Part shown: piece after piece, positions 48,401 to 59,700 of the stretch
Layout: each line of letters starts with the position of its first letter
Position numbering within the stretch: the first letter of the stretch is position 1
Source of the DNA: Acanthopleura granulata
Taxonomy: Eukaryota; Mollusca; Polyplacophora; Chitonida; Chitonidae
Direction of reading: 5' to 3'
NCBI GenBank assembly: GCA_016165875.1
Contig: JABBOT010000001.1
Coordinates: 47,036,625-47,100,624, forward strand
DNA: 64,000 nt
Translations under genes and position numbers: made by a program
The notes under the pieces: generated by a model
What the model was told of the DNA's origin: nothing
The model's input: the letters and a program-made list of their open reading frames with translations, nothing else
The model's database searches: none

Positions 48401-49937
48401 CAAAAGAGGCAATGAAGCAAACTGGCCAAAGAACTCTGCCTGCCCCCTTCTGATTCCCACCATCATCTACAGCAGCCTTGTGGGGTTCTAACTGGGGGAA
48501 GATTGTGGGTAACAGCGACAAGAACTCCGCCAGGAGAATCACAGTTCCACAGATCACTTTCCTCAGAGTTGGCTTTTTCTTCAATAAAAGATATCTGGAC
48601 AAACAAAACATAGCATAATTAGCCTCCATGATACCAAAGGTTTGCTTACAGTATGAAATACATGACTTGAAGAAATATAACCATTAACATGCAAGTACAT
48701 GCATGTAAGTATGAGATGCATTAACGTTTAGGCCTAATTGACGCTTCATACTGTCTAACTGCCACCTCCTGAATATTTCTATATACCATTACTGATTCAA
48801 AGACTGAATCAAACAAATCAATATGGGCTGTCACCTTAAACAAAGAGAAGCAATCAAACAATGATGTTATCAATGCAACTAACTCCTACAGTGGTAAGAA
48901 CAGAAACAAAAATAGGTAAACATCAACTGAGAGACTACCTGAACCATATCCAAAACTACCTTTTAGGCCTACATATAATTAATTATGTTTTTCCACATCA
49001 AAAATATGCAGCTAAATATTTAAATACTAAACTTGACAAGACCGAATCTCTTCTAAAGGTAAAAGTAAAAATTAAAAAATCCTTTTGTCCAGGCTGTCTT
49101 TCCCTCTGGCCGTATGTGGGATGGTCTGCCAGCAACTTGTGAATGGTTGTCTGCCACCATCGTGTAAGTGAAATATTCTTAATTATGGCATTAAAAATCG
49201 ATCAAATAAATTAATTAATTAAATAAATATGTAAATTAATAAATACATGTTCACTGATGTGATGTTCACTTATTTCTTTTTTTTTTTTTTCCTTCTCTTT
49301 CAGCATTATATGTACACCTTAAAATATATGCACACCTTATTGTAAAAGTAATGGGAATTGAGAAGTTCACAATAATAGCTTGTAAGTAAGGTGCCGTTCT
49401 GTTGCCACTACTGGAGTAAACCATCAATAAAGACGCCAGCCCTGAACACATCCCCACAATCACAAACTCCGACTTGGGGTAAAACAGTTCTCTTTCGGTT
49501 ATATATTTCCCGGGATAAAACTTTAGAAACACCAGTAGCGTCAGTCCAAAACATATCACATGTATAGTGCTGACAAACACCAGCATGAAAAAACCCGCAA
49601 CGTGATGAGAAAGTTCATACGCTGTTGTGATGTTGTACATGTTTTTAGAGCTAGCGTTATCATCCAAAACGAAAGCTTCATGTAAACTGCGTCTGTGTAA
49701 TTTACTGTTGAAAGGTTCTGCACCATTTTCGCTTCTGATCCACTCTCTGGTTTTGTTAGTTCTCCGAATAAGGCTTGCCTGACGGACGGAATCTATCCAC
49801 AGCGGAGTTAACACGGTCGAGCCAACTTGCGAAACCACAACAACAAGAGCTAAAAGTTCCACCAATCGAGGTTTGTGAGGCCTGTGACTCGGTAACTGGA
49901 GCGAAGTCGAGTGTGATAACAGGCTGGAATCTTCCAT
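42329..49937 (-). CDS. CRT-like multi-pass transporter, complete six-exon gene
   Basis: Six exons join to 471 codons: 49937-49336, 48594-48402, 47386-47184, 46754-46595, 45996-45851, 42440-42329. Every intron is GT-AG and phases agree (2, 0, 2, 0, 2). Start: ATG at 49937 in AAGATGG, a strong Kozak context. The protein has a short N-terminus, TM1 at about 24-42, a loop with NKT/NAS/NIT sequons, about nine more hydrophobic segments and a 36-residue hydrophilic tail. Family signatures of CRT-like/DMT proteins include RTAPYLQAIIVNFSIP, KKKPTLRKV, LSLLPTIFPQ, FWVDIIPGFG, LFLKYAEGTNYFAIVS and SLQTPLVLLFWTLF. Relatives include apicomplexan CRT, plant CLTs and Dictyostelium Crt homologues; substrate here is unknown. 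Introns carry SINEs and an amplified splice junction. Confidence 0.9.
42655..43378 (-). repeat. 45-bp minisatellite, distal block, in CRT-like intron 5
   Basis: About 16 units. In gene sense the unit is TGCCTCATCCTGCCAGCTGT ATACCTCTACAGTATAGG|GTAAGTC: exon-5-like sequence followed by a 5' splice site. Most units keep GTAAGT intact; a few have GTAAAT, GATAAG or GTAGGT. Units 3 and 7 are short (about 36 bp). The 157-codon open frame across it (15-residue period) is in a different frame from exon 5 and is not a gene. Confidence 0.93.
43379..45350. other. 1.97-kb insert separating the two minisatellite blocks
   Basis: The array stops at GAGGTATATA (43378) and resumes at TAGCTGGCAAGATGAGG (45351). 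Together these rebuild a normal unit with a duplicated TA. The ends share a perfect 14-bp inverted repeat (ACAGTACAGCCCAG at 43380-43393, inverted at 45338-45351), with further similarity inward (AAAGTCA). This resembles a non-autonomous TA-target DNA transposon but has no transposase frame. A diverged SINE fragment (44652-44755) and a C-run (about 44486-44499) lie inside. Part of the end similarity could come from the minisatellite unit itself. Confidence 0.5.
44652..44755 (-). mobile_element. SINE family 1, 3' fragment
   Basis: The + strand reads TTGGCGTTTCACGTGTTAGT, then CTCACGAATATTTCACTCAT and GGCCAGTATTATCGTGGGAG. This is the inverted tail and part of the body. Confidence 0.65.
45351..45895 (-). 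repeat. 45-bp minisatellite, exon-proximal block
   Basis: About 12-13 units. The rightmost (45851-45895) is the authentic end of exon 5 with its donor, so the array abuts and includes coding sequence. Units at the far left are shortened or most diverged. A 196-bp stretch (45632-45827) is identical to 42914-43109 in the other block. Confidence 0.93.
45851..45996 (-). CDS. CRT-like exon 5
   Basis: Acceptor TTTATTTTCAG|TCCCTG; donor TACAGG|GTAAGTC. Encodes SLQTPLVLLFWTLF, a histidine-rich turn (FLWHPHLHL) and the last TM segment ending LPAIYLYSTG. The last 38 nt plus 7 intronic nt form the founding unit of the 45-bp minisatellite that follows in the intron. Confidence 0.92.
46268..46500 (+). 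mobile_element. SINE family 1, antisense in CRT-like intron 4
   Basis: GGGGGTCTCCATGGCTCAGG at the head, GTGAGTTTAAGTTCAGC at the B-box position, GTCTGCCAGCAAGCTGCAG in the body and CATCAAACACCAATAAAGTA at the tail. The head has an internal deletion between the A box and the GATCTGGGAGCC segment. Confidence 0.8.
46595..46754 (-). CDS. CRT-like exon 4
   Basis: Acceptor CTGTTTCAG|ACTTG; donor GTCAGT|GTACGT. Encodes LVFNTVCIFAGEGC, a TM segment and the conserved KYAEGTNYFAIVS. 160 nt. Its 5' edge is copied in diverged form at 46785-47000. Confidence 0.9.
46785..47000 (-). repeat. Diverged tandem copies of the exon 4 acceptor edge, in CRT-like intron 3
   Basis: Exon 4 starts, in gene sense, CTGTTTCAG|ACTTGTGTTT AACACAGTATGTATATTTGC, then TGGAGAAGG. 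About three more units of roughly 70-78 bp lie upstream. One has GTTTGACACAGTATGTATAT and TTGTGAGAGAAGG. One has CTGTTTCAG|GTTGCGATTT, AATACAGTGTGTAC and GCTGGAGAAGAC. One has AAGTGTTTAAGATGGTGC and GCTGGAGAAGAC. Only the second of these keeps an AG acceptor. All are too diverged to be used as in-frame exons with confidence. Confidence 0.75.
47184..47386 (-). CDS. CRT-like exon 3
   Basis: Acceptor ATGGTACAG|GTTCCG; donor AAAGAC|GTGAGT. Encodes VPTAVSRCLLE, a basic loop and the long hydrophobic stretch containing FLFWQYLTNTVFLW and FWVDIIPGFGTS, a hallmark of the family. 203 nt, ends in phase 2. Confidence 0.9.
47533..47840 (+). mobile_element. SINE family 3 fragment interrupted by a SINE family 1 head
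   Basis: TAATGTGACTGGGTTGGTGT, CCTGTCACAAGAAGACAG and CTGAAAAAGTGTTGAATACG match the 3' half of family 3. The element resumes after the nested insert at TGAATACGATGTAAAACC and ends in CATACATACAAACACAC, confirming the CATA-type tail. Lies in CRT-like intron 2. Confidence 0.75.
47682..47794 (-). mobile_element. 113-bp head-only SINE family 1 copy with perfect 11-bp target-site duplication
   Basis: In - sense it runs GGGACCTCCGTGGCTCAGTC, then AGTTAGCGCGCTAAGGC, to GTTGTGAATTCAAGTCCAGC and GGCTTCCTCTCCTG. It stops at the end of the tRNA-related region; body and A-rich tail are missing. TGAATACGATG occurs at 47671-47681 and again at 47795-47805. The duplication shows it inserted in this short form. 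Confidence 0.85.
48079..48162 (+). mobile_element. SINE family 1, 3' fragment
   Basis: TAATGCTGGCTGCCATCGTA, ATATTCTTCAATACGCCGTA, AAACACCAATGAAATAAATA, with (AAAT)n tail. Lies in CRT-like intron 2. Confidence 0.75.
48402..48594 (-). CDS. CRT-like exon 2
   Basis: Acceptor TTTGTTTGTCCAG|ATATC; donor CTCTTTT|GTAAGTTC. Completes an Arg codon, then encodes YLLLKKKPTLRKV, a TM segment ending LSLLPTIFPQ, a hydrophilic loop (DDGGNQKG) and the next TM start. 193 nt, ends in phase 0. Confidence 0.9.
49088..49235 (+). mobile_element. SINE family 1, 5'-truncated
   Basis: CTCTGGCCGTATGTGGGATG, GTCTGCCAGCAACTTGTG, GTAAGTGAAATATTCTTAAT and AAATCGATCAAATAAATTAA. Lies in CRT-like intron 1, antisense to the gene. 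Confidence 0.72.
49336..49937 (-). CDS. CRT-like exon 1
   Basis: 200 codons plus 2 nt, from MEDSSLLSH to TFTI. Covers TM1, the sequon-bearing loop and the next three hydrophobic segments. The donor is AAG|GTGTGC. An upstream in-frame TTG extends the open frame to 49979, but no in-frame ATG precedes 49937. Confidence 0.88.
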
Positions 49938-50769
49938 CTTCCCTTGTAGACCTGCATTCAATCTGTCTGCATCATGCAATCCGTGGGAGAACGCGACACA
50001 GGTAAAGGCTTCCGAGACGTGTTACATATCCAAAACAAACGGCTGGGTCACATTGACCATTTCCAGGCACTGAGCGGAAGTAAACAACTAACACGTGGCT
50101 CCTGTCTAACCCCTCCCAATTTATCTCCCTTACCTATAAGACTCTGCTCGACCCTGCCTGCCTTCTGCCAGCTGGTCATTTTCCAATCTGCAAAATGCAA
50201 TCCTGGAGGGATAACGTGTGGTGTAGCGAGAATGAACGCCATTCATTGACACTGCGAAATCACCATTTTGTCACGGCCATCTTGGTTTCACAAATAAGCA
50301 GTCCTGGGAAATGTCACTCGTTATGCTCCATAATATTCGCCTACAATTACTTATTCTACATCGCGCGGACATCCAGGCAGTAGCGGCTTTACTCGCGCCA
50401 ACACGCTTTGCTCGCAGACACGGTAGTGAAAATATTGTCAAAATAACATGGAAGTTGATAGTTGATGAAAGGCTGCTCGACGGTCTCATAAATCCAAAAC
50501 TATTTTTCATTAACGTTCATAATTTACGTATGCTATGTTGTTTGTTCTGCAGTAAAACATACTACAATTTCTGGTTATTATAAGCGGTAGTTCTCAGAAT
50601 ATTGTCCAGTGTTGTTCATTTTCTTATCCCTTCCCATGTTATCTTTCATCTCGTCTGCATGCCGCGGCCTCAAGCGGGTGAAGTGCTCGGATGTGCGAGG
50701 CCTCGAATTTATATACCGATAGTTCTAGACATCTTATCGAATGAAATCAATGCTCTGACTTGTTTCTGA

Positions 50770-50905
50770 CGGAAACAGGACTGGTCGGCCTTTTGTCAGT
50801 ATAATTTGACTGGGTGCGGTGTCATGTCTGGTGTCTTCGGCATGTTTTTCCAATGCGGCAACACTTTGGCAGTATAGATTCGCCCTGCCACGATTGTGTG
50901 CGTAT
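50770..50905 (+). mobile_element. SINE family 3 fragment
   Basis: ACAGGACTGGTCGGCC, GTCAGTATAATTTGACTGGG, TGTCATGTCTGGTGTCTTCG and GCGGCAACACTTTGGCAG match the complement of the copy at 24785-25176. Confidence 0.72.
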
Positions 50906-52502
50906 ACAGATTTTTGACAAGGTAATCCCAGATCGAGCTATCATCTGCAAATGCTTGAAGGATAACAATTCCTGCGTGTCAATAACTATTCCTACGTGTC
51001 AGTTATATGTATGATCCTTCCTTTAATGATTCGCGAGATACTGGGATTTATAAATTAACACATTTCACACTGTCAGAGTGTACATGCTACATATATATAT
51101 CGTCATCAGATTGTTGATTGTCATATATGTCACTTGAGCGAGATAGGGTTTTGGGTACCGGTATTTCTTGATTTCCTCAACATCTTAAACTAGAGAATAA
51201 TAATGAGTGCACTTAAACAGTTATTACTACCTGCGAAACACAGCAAGTTAACATGTAATGCTATATGTGATGGGTTTGCCTATACTTCAAATGTGAAAAG
51301 AAAACTGATGGGTCTATTAAATAATGGTACATAATGGTATGCACAAAATAGCCTGTATTTTTCAACTTCATCTGGACAACAGTAAATTGTATGACGCGTA
51401 TACTTATATACCAATTGCTATTTATCTTAAAGTAGAACGTATAACTTTATATTTCACGTTCCTTAAAGTATAGCAAGATGTATAGTACGCATGGTTTTGA
51501 AGTCTGAAGGCGTCAGATTCGTATAAAGATAAGGTTCCAATAGGTACGACTGCATATATTCGTTTAAGTAACAATATTATAGTTATATGGCTGCGATTTA
51601 CAATTTTTGGGTTTGGACAAATCCTAGTGTCATAGCGTAAATCCCAGGTAACGGTAATTTTTCTGAGATCCATACGAAATAGTCTGTATAATCCTTTGAA
51701 GAAAATTATATATATTGCTGACTTCACAGTATAGTTGCATGTTTTCATTGTCATCTAATTGGATAAGGGGTCCGAGCAGGCAGCGTTTTGATAGGCCAAT
51801 CCATGCGAACTGGATTAGGTATACTGGTGGAACACAACAACAGAGCAGAGGTGTATGGAGTCTACAACTTCTGTGTCTAGAATCGGTATTGAACCTGCAC
51901 CTCTTTGCTCTCGTGGCTCTGAGGTACATGCATGAAACAAAATATACGGTATACAAACCCGACTTGTTTTTGTTTTGTTGTTGTTTTTTTTTCAATTTAA
52001 TTTCCTATGTAATATATTTGTTGCGTTGCACTGGACAAAAATTCGATATTAGGTACACGTATCTTACTTTAAAAGTAAGTATATTTGGCTACTGCCAGTC
52101 TTGAAATATCAGATAATAATAGTAAAGATTGAATCTAAAGCAGACACGTCAACAATATTTCATTCCAGCCATATCGTGGCATTTATTATAGAATAACATG
52201 AGGGTCTTGTGTGCAAAGGCCAATGCCGATCCCCCATGTTGCCACATTGGCGAATTTCGGCCACAATTCCGTGATCATATGAGTGCATGAACCGTGTACT
52301 ACGCTCGTGTAGTAAAGTGAGAGCTTTCCTCGGACCACTTTCGATTTCACTTCAGTATCACTACCAGTACATATGCATGTCCATGTATATATGTAGCTTC
52401 ATTTATACACTTCAGTTGTTGGTCATATTTCAACTCGTTTGTACAGCAAAACCCCTGAGTGGAGGCAGCCATCACAGGTGTTATTGGCGATCGGCACTTG
52501 GG

Positions 52503-52665
52503 ATTTATTTCACTGTTTTACGCCGTTCTCAAACAGAACATTTGTCCGTGCATGTGGCCCGTTTACATGGGTAGAGGAAAGCAGGAAGAGCTCTGGCGAA
52601 ACCACCGCACTCCACCAGATACCTGACAAACTTGTTGACGTACAGCCGAACACGCTGCTCTATAA
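52503..52665 (-). mobile_element. SINE family 2 copy
   Basis: The + strand reads TATTTCACTGTTTTACGCCG, then GAAACCACCGCACTCCACCA and GATACCTGACAAACTTG. This is the inverted tail, body core and 5' part of family 2. It matches 61790-61960 and 24300-24500 in order. Confidence 0.65.
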
Positions 52666-53330
52666 TAAATCCACACATTCCATAATATCTTTGTATTATT
52701 TTTTTTTGGGGGAACTTTTTCTCTTAGGTTTTTGTTTTTCTCTTTAGTGTTTTGTATTACTATACAGATAACTGCGGATATAACTGTATACCTACACACA
52801 TATAAATAGGTTATAAATTTATATTAACGGACACATTTTTGTTATAGATTTATTGTAATGTAAACCTGATTCCGGTCTAAGTTTGTGACGCCAGTACCAC
52901 TCATAGCACATATGTAAATATTCGAGTGACTTACACAAGATTACAACTCACGATATGTCTGTCCTGTGTTCGAATGTACAGCCACTAACCCTGATGACCT
53001 CACCTCACCCACGTAAAGGTTACTCAGACAAATGGAACGACCCTGTGACGTGGCCAGGTAAAACTGGGTCAGAACCGAGTCACGTGACACGGCAGCCTTT
53101 GAATCGTGTCAAGCCAACTGTTGTGATCGTGGTTAGGAACGGAGAAGCTGATTCATGACAGTTTAAGCCAGAGTTTTACTTACATGGGGTAGGGTTGTAT
53201 ACATGTGACGATCAAGTTACAGAAAAACACACGTGTGATGGTGTAGATCCAGGTAAATCAAGCAGTTCAGGTAACACGTCTACCTGAGCGACGCCTGTTC
53301 ACAGACAGGTGAGGTAACCGAACAGTCAAA

Positions 53331-53708
53331 ATGGCGTCAGATCCCAGACACTCATGTACCTGTATTCGCCTGGCCGTGATGGCAGTGTTAGCGATAGGGT
53401 GGGTTGACGGACAGGTGCACAAGTTTACCCCACCTCCCGGGGAGGGCTACCCCAGACCCACGGTCATTAACGGCATCATTTATAACCTGTTTCACATCCC
53501 GCCGCGGTGTCGGGACCCCAGGGTGTATACGTACCCCACAGGAGGAATCATCAGGGACTCACGGGCTTTGATCAAAGCGGAAAACCCTCACAAGATCAAC
53601 GGTAACATCGAAATAGACCCCTCCGGGTGCTTGTACATAGAGCCAGGATCAGTTCTACACTTCTCGCCCGGCTATGGTATCAGGGTGAATGGAACTTTAA
53701 TAGCATGG
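53331..53708 (+). CDS. bark: bark exon 1
   Basis: 126 codons: signal peptide, then mature sequence from about Q28, ending VNGTLIAW. Donor ATGG|GTAAGT, phase 0. The next exon resumes GSPDERITFT, completing the 'L-A-G-x-x-ERI-FT' strand pattern typical of bark beta-helix turns. Confidence 0.9.
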
Positions 53709-56700
53709 GTAAGTTATCACTTCATTTACAGTCGTAACGTATGTTCCTCGTATGGCAAATCTCATGCACGGAAAGCAGGCCACGTATGGTGCGTGTTCAA
53801 ATCTGGGTTTGGACAGAAAAATTTGTATTGATTCCTGGCTTTCACTCTTAAGGGGCTTGGTGATAACACGTGGTCAACGACTCTGGTATGGCGTTTGTGC
53901 AATCTGCCACTACTCTGGCACCACGTGGGAAAGTACGTCAGTATCATGCCAAAAGTCCGTGGTTTACCCCGGGCATTCCTCCACCCATAAAGCTGCGGCA
54001 TATGTAAATGCATCTTTAGTTATTAAAACTACAATCAAATAGATGAACTCTATTGACTCAAACGAAGAATCTGTTCAATGCCACGTGTAATTAGATTGCC
54101 ATAAACAAGATGACGACCCAACTTGCATCAAAGGTTACCAATGCCCCGTTGTAAACATGAAGCACTTTATGACGTTACAGAAGAATCAAATAAATAAATA
54201 GATAAATAAATAAGTAAAATGAAACAATATACAAAACAACTTCTTCTTAGATGCCTGCTTGGATGTTACGTTGTGAATTTATCTGCGTCGTGTTAATAAT
54301 AATAATATTAATCATATAAAATTGATCTAAGAAAATAAAACTTAGCTGACCAGTTTGAGCAGAGAATTACGTATTTTCAAAAAGTGTGTTTTGATATATA
54401 TTTAGCTCGTTTATTTACTTGTATGTTTTAATATTGCCATACACCCATACCCAGGAATCAGCTTGTAGATACTTACATCCCACATAACTATATGGTATAC
54501 CGTTAGAATTGTCATATTATATGACCAAAGACTTGTGTCGGGTAACCGCCAAATAGCACTTAGACTTGGAGCTTGTAAGTACACATATGTGTGGATGGTT
54601 ATCTCTTTATACGTGTGAGAACGGGAGCAATATTTTTTGATACTGCAGTACATAAATTTTCTTTATATGGTGACTGTACTGTATAAATGTACAGGTAGAA
54701 AACTAGTCTGCACAACTCCATAGGTGAAACATGAAAGTCCGGGCGATATTTTGTGGGTGAAGTCTTAAGGAAAGGTAGTTGATAGCCTCACAGAATTTGG
54801 TACTGGCATATATTTTACCAACACAAATATTTGTCATGGCGAAGATAAAGATGGATCAAGAATCGTGTCAGGAACTAATATGATAGCAAGCATTATTTGG
54901 AAAGCTAAGAAATCAAGACCTTGGATCAGAAGTGAAAATGTTGTAGAGCTTTGCTATAATATATATTTCAAAGACATAGTTCATCTGAAGCTGTCGTGTT
55001 GGGTGAAAACGATAGACGTTGTTCATATGAAGCTGTCATGTTGGGTGTAAACGATAGACATAGTTCATATGAAGCTGTCAGGTTGGGTGAAAACGATAGA
55101 CATAGTTCATATGAAGCTATCGTGTTGGGTGAAAACGATGGCTCTTAAAGCATATACAGCATCACGAGAGCGCATAAAACTTTCTCATCGCGATGCGGGG
55201 TTTGTCATGTTGGTCTATATATGACATGTTTCTGACTGATGGTACTGATGTTTCTAAAGTTTTACCTCAGAAAATATATAACTGAATGAAATGAACTATT
55301 TTATCCGCGGAAGTCGGAGTTGTGATCGCGGAGGATATGTTCGGGACCGGTGTCTTTCCTATTATATTAGTTTCAGATAGTATCCCATAGGCAGTTTTAA
55401 CCTCTGTGAAACTCCTCTTAAATGTCCACTATGTATACTGTGTTTTTACAAAACTGACCCAATATGTATTTACAAAGCTGACCCAATATGTGTATCTTAA
55501 ATGTGTTTTAATTCACCGTGAACTGCTTATATCTACCTCATATATATTTTAGAGTGTTTATAAGTAGTTTTACGCCACTATTAAGTCCACAGTTTTATTG
55601 TTGAACATTCTTAACAGGCTTCAATTCCGAGGAAATTTTATGAATTAAATCTAGCTATTGTGTGTGTTATGAACATTTATCAAAAGTAGTTATTGTATAA
55701 TAGCATACAATCAGAACTGCATTTATTGTTGTGTTTTGGTCTTTGAGTACTTTACCTATACTGTGTTTGTAACAGGGTAGCCCGGATGAGAGGATCACAT
55801 TTACCAAAGATCCTGACAAATCCTCGCGGTTTTCCGGTCAGTGGCCGGATGGAGCGCGATTGGTTGACGGCAATACGACACTGGATGGCAGACTAGAAAT
55901 AAAATACCACGGCAAATGGCGTGGCGTTTGCACTAATTATGTCAAGTAAGGCTTATAAGCAATGGCTAGATACATATAATACTTAGACATATTCAGCGAT
56001 TCATCAGTTTCTTTACTTATGTATGGGATCAGTGTTGAAATGCCAATGCTTATTCGGCGTTGATAACCATAGAGTTTTCTGATATTTCTGGAGATGGTTT
56101 AAGTGCCTACAAATCATAAATATGCGTGGTGCCTGGGTTGGTATTTCGGAGAGGCACTGCATAAATCAATCATCTTGAATTATGGAGCCGTTACAATATA
56201 TAGACCTGCAATCGATTTATTGCCAGCCACCGTCTGGTACACGAGTACTGTAGTAACACTTGTCCGATATACAGAGTTAAACTAGCATCATAAATAAATA
56301 AGCATGCATACACTTGCAATTTTATAATATATCTGTGAGAAGTCTGTGAATCTATTATTTTTGCTTCTACACGTGGTATAATCTTAAAGTCGTATTAAAA
56401 AGGGACGTCTGACTCCTCAGTGGATAAACGCTAGACCTGTTTTCAAAGCGTTCAGGTGTATTAATCATATTGACTGTCGGTTGCTTAAATCATGAACTCA
56501 GGGGCAAATTTCAGTTTCATGCCCACTGCTTAGATGTATGAATTTTTGGAGGAACCTGATATCATGTAATGTGTGGAAGACATCTGGCGCATATGTAGCC
56601 TCTTAGAACAGGTTCCCATTAGTTGCTGAAATCCTTGAAGGTACGTGAATTTCGTTGATAGGATTTGAATACTTGACACCTGATTTTTAAATCAACTGAT

Positions 56701-59700
56701 TTTGGGATAATTCCTTGAAAGTGCCTATACTAATGGTAAATATTATATTGCGTAAACTTTAATTTAAAAATGAATCGATAAATCAGCTACCAAAATAGTA
56801 GGCATTAACATCTAAGCTAAGGTTTGCGAGAAAGTCCTTGAAAAACACTTTCGACGTGTACATGCACTGGTGCATTGAGATCGTCGCATTATATAGGATT
56901 TTTAACCAGATTGGTGTCTTTTCTTCTCCAGTTTTACGAAAATTGATGCCAATGTGACTTGCCGAAGTCTTGGGTTCCTTAAAGGAAACTTCACCTACCA
57001 TTCCTTCGCAAAGAATGTCTCTGATTACATACTATACGAGCGGCCAGCGTGTGAAGGCTCTGAGAATGACTTGAGAGATTGCCCGGGCAGAGGAGAAATC
57101 CGAATGGGCAGTCACGCCTGTGGTAAGTCGTGTTCAAGGTGTTGGCTAAATGCGACCGGCGTAATATTTTAAAGGTGTTTTTAAAGGAACGTAGCATACA
57201 GTTGTGTTTCAAGTCATAGCCTCGATATTATGTGCAAATCAATTATCAACAGTACAAAAGACTTCCACTTTGACATGAATACCAATACCTTTTTCTCAAA
57301 AATTATACACTGTAAATAAATAAATGCATGAATGAACAACATGAAAATGCCATTAAATGGTATTTATGGTGTCATCGATTTTAACAATATTCGAAAGGCA
57401 TGACAAGGCATGCCCTGTCCTTTTTTTAAAACGCGAACTCACTGTTTGGCATTCAGAGTGATGTCCCTTACTTTGGGCCCCGGATTATGTCCACTTGACT
57501 TACGATTTTATTGCACAAAGTTAGACTTAACTTCCTCCTGGTAATCTTTTTTGCCTTCGTGACGACAGTTTACACGCCCTATTAGTTTTGAAACAAAAAT
57601 TTCAGTACTTGGTCACAAATATGAAGACAGCAGACTGTTCTGAATTTCATATTAATTCCATGCCAAAGCTTATATGTTAGCTTCATGATCTTGATGCCTG
57701 AGTAGATCAACTGACTTGGTTTCTACATGTGAATAATTCCGCCCATGAGAGTACCATACTCATTATAATCAAATATTTCAGTAGATAGCAAACAAGTTAC
57801 ATATGGATTAATATAACCAACAAAACTTGGAGAGAGCTAATTTCCATGGGTTACTGTAACTGCCTTTTTATTCGCGCGGTTCTAACTTTCGCGGATTTCG
57901 CGGTATTTACTTTTCCGCGAAAACAAAAACCAACGAATACAAAACCCATACGTTTCTTAAATACACGTATATCATATTATGTACTAGTATTAGTCTACAC
58001 TACAGCATGTACACTCTACTTGAGCTGCATAAAATAAAGGACAAAGCAGGTATTTTGGTAAAATTCTTTATTTATTTTAAACAGGTGTTGTAATCATACA
58101 CTACACAGCACTACAAATTTAATGGCACAATTAAGTTCACAAACGTTGAGAAATATTTACAACGTACTTGTATGGACTCCGACTTTTATAAATCCAGCTT
58201 GGATTAAATCCTGTCTCTTGCTGATTATCTCATGGCACTTGATAATCCAGCGGGCATGAATAGGCTTCAACACAGCGGTCCGTGTATCGACATGGCTATA
58301 ATCAAGCTGGGCCATGACTTCATTAGCATACAACGCCTGGAAACAGTTTTTGAGTTCATCCTTGAAATCTTTGTTGACGGAGAGATCAAGCGACTGGAGA
58401 CGGTCGGTGCAGCATGCTGGTACAAACACACAATAAATATCATTTCGTCTCAGCTTGGTTATTAAATCATCACCCTGGTGAGCTCTGAACACGTCAAATA
58501 TTACCAAACACTTCTGGGTAGGTCTCAGTTTTAGCGCCTTCCGCTGTTTCTTACAGTAAGGGATAATGACTTCGTCCACATACCGCAGCGTGGACTCGTC
58601 TGTACTTCAGTGGGATTCCTTAATTTTACCGAAGCCTTCCGGTAATTTCTTCACATCTTTTGTCCCCTTTCGCTTGACATATTCCATTCATTTAAGTAAG
58701 GATTGGGCCCAGGTCTCTGTAATGGTAAGTGTGCCACCAAACTGTGGAAGTTTAGTTTTGTCCTGTTTTAGAAGGATGCCTTCAGCTGCCGCCATAACAA
58801 TTCGACGATTTATCACTCCGCCACTCAAACGGACTATTTTTACCCAGTCCTTCACCATATCGTCAAGTTTCTGTCCAATTAACAAGGGATGATCAGTTGT
58901 AGCCTTAGGGAGGGATCGGATAACGCTGCCGGGCTTTTTTCCCCATCTTTTTCAAGTATGAAGACTTCATACTTCGCACGGTGCTTTCATTAATAGGGCG
59001 AGCAAGCTGAGAGGAGAATTTACGGGCAGCACGTGCTACCGATTTCCACAGCAGTTCGGGCAATCTTCGCTCTCATGTCATCATCATCATAGCTGTTCTA
59101 CCCTCCACGCTTTCGTTTTCTGGGATTTTCTGCTATTTCCGAATCTACAGCATCGTTGGCAGCCTGAATAATGTCGTCCTCTTCTATTGACTGGCTGCTC
59201 TGTGGATTTGGTAGACCGGGAGTCTTGGCAGGGTTCGTTGTGCTTATCCATTTCCACAAAGACATTTTTGAAGCAATCGTGATGGACTTTATTGAGTGAG
59301 AGAAGAATGATTTCAGTGGCAGCGGCAACTGGTTTATATTACCAGTAAATTTACTCAAATCTGTCACAGGTAACAAGTTTACAGACCGGTTTTGGGCATG
59401 TGAATTGAACAATAGTGTTTATTTGTTTTTGTCACATTTACCGTTAATCCTTAAGTTTATCTTAAGGAGATTGACTTCCTGACCCCAGGGATCCTTAATC
59501 TTTAGGCTCACCAGCGAGACTAAGTGTTCAAAAGATTAAAAAGTTAAGACGATTATTTTTCTTTCTCTAAACCAAGCCACTGAACTGTATAAATCTTTCG
59601 TTATATCTCACATTAACAAACAAGTTAAAATTAAACGTATTTGACGATTCCTGTGTTGAAATGCTTTTGTTAAAATCCGCGAAAGTTTATTCCCGCGAAT

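Larger units (their letters stand above)
49938..53330. promoter_or_regulatory. Shared intergenic region between divergent CRT-like and bark genes
   Basis: The two start codons are 3.4 kb apart on opposite strands, so both promoters and 5' UTRs must lie here. No TATA or initiator call is justified by eye. The 50,300-50,700 part is less AT-rich than its surroundings, with CGCG-containing stretches. Repeats inside: a family 3 SINE fragment (50770-50905), a family 2 SINE (52503-52665) and a possible tRNA-like B box on the - strand near 51893 (GGTTCAATACC). Confidence 0.4.

Noticed and set aside
58232..58465. + strand frame of 77 codons within the pogo element
   Set aside because: Antisense shadow of the transposase DDE region.
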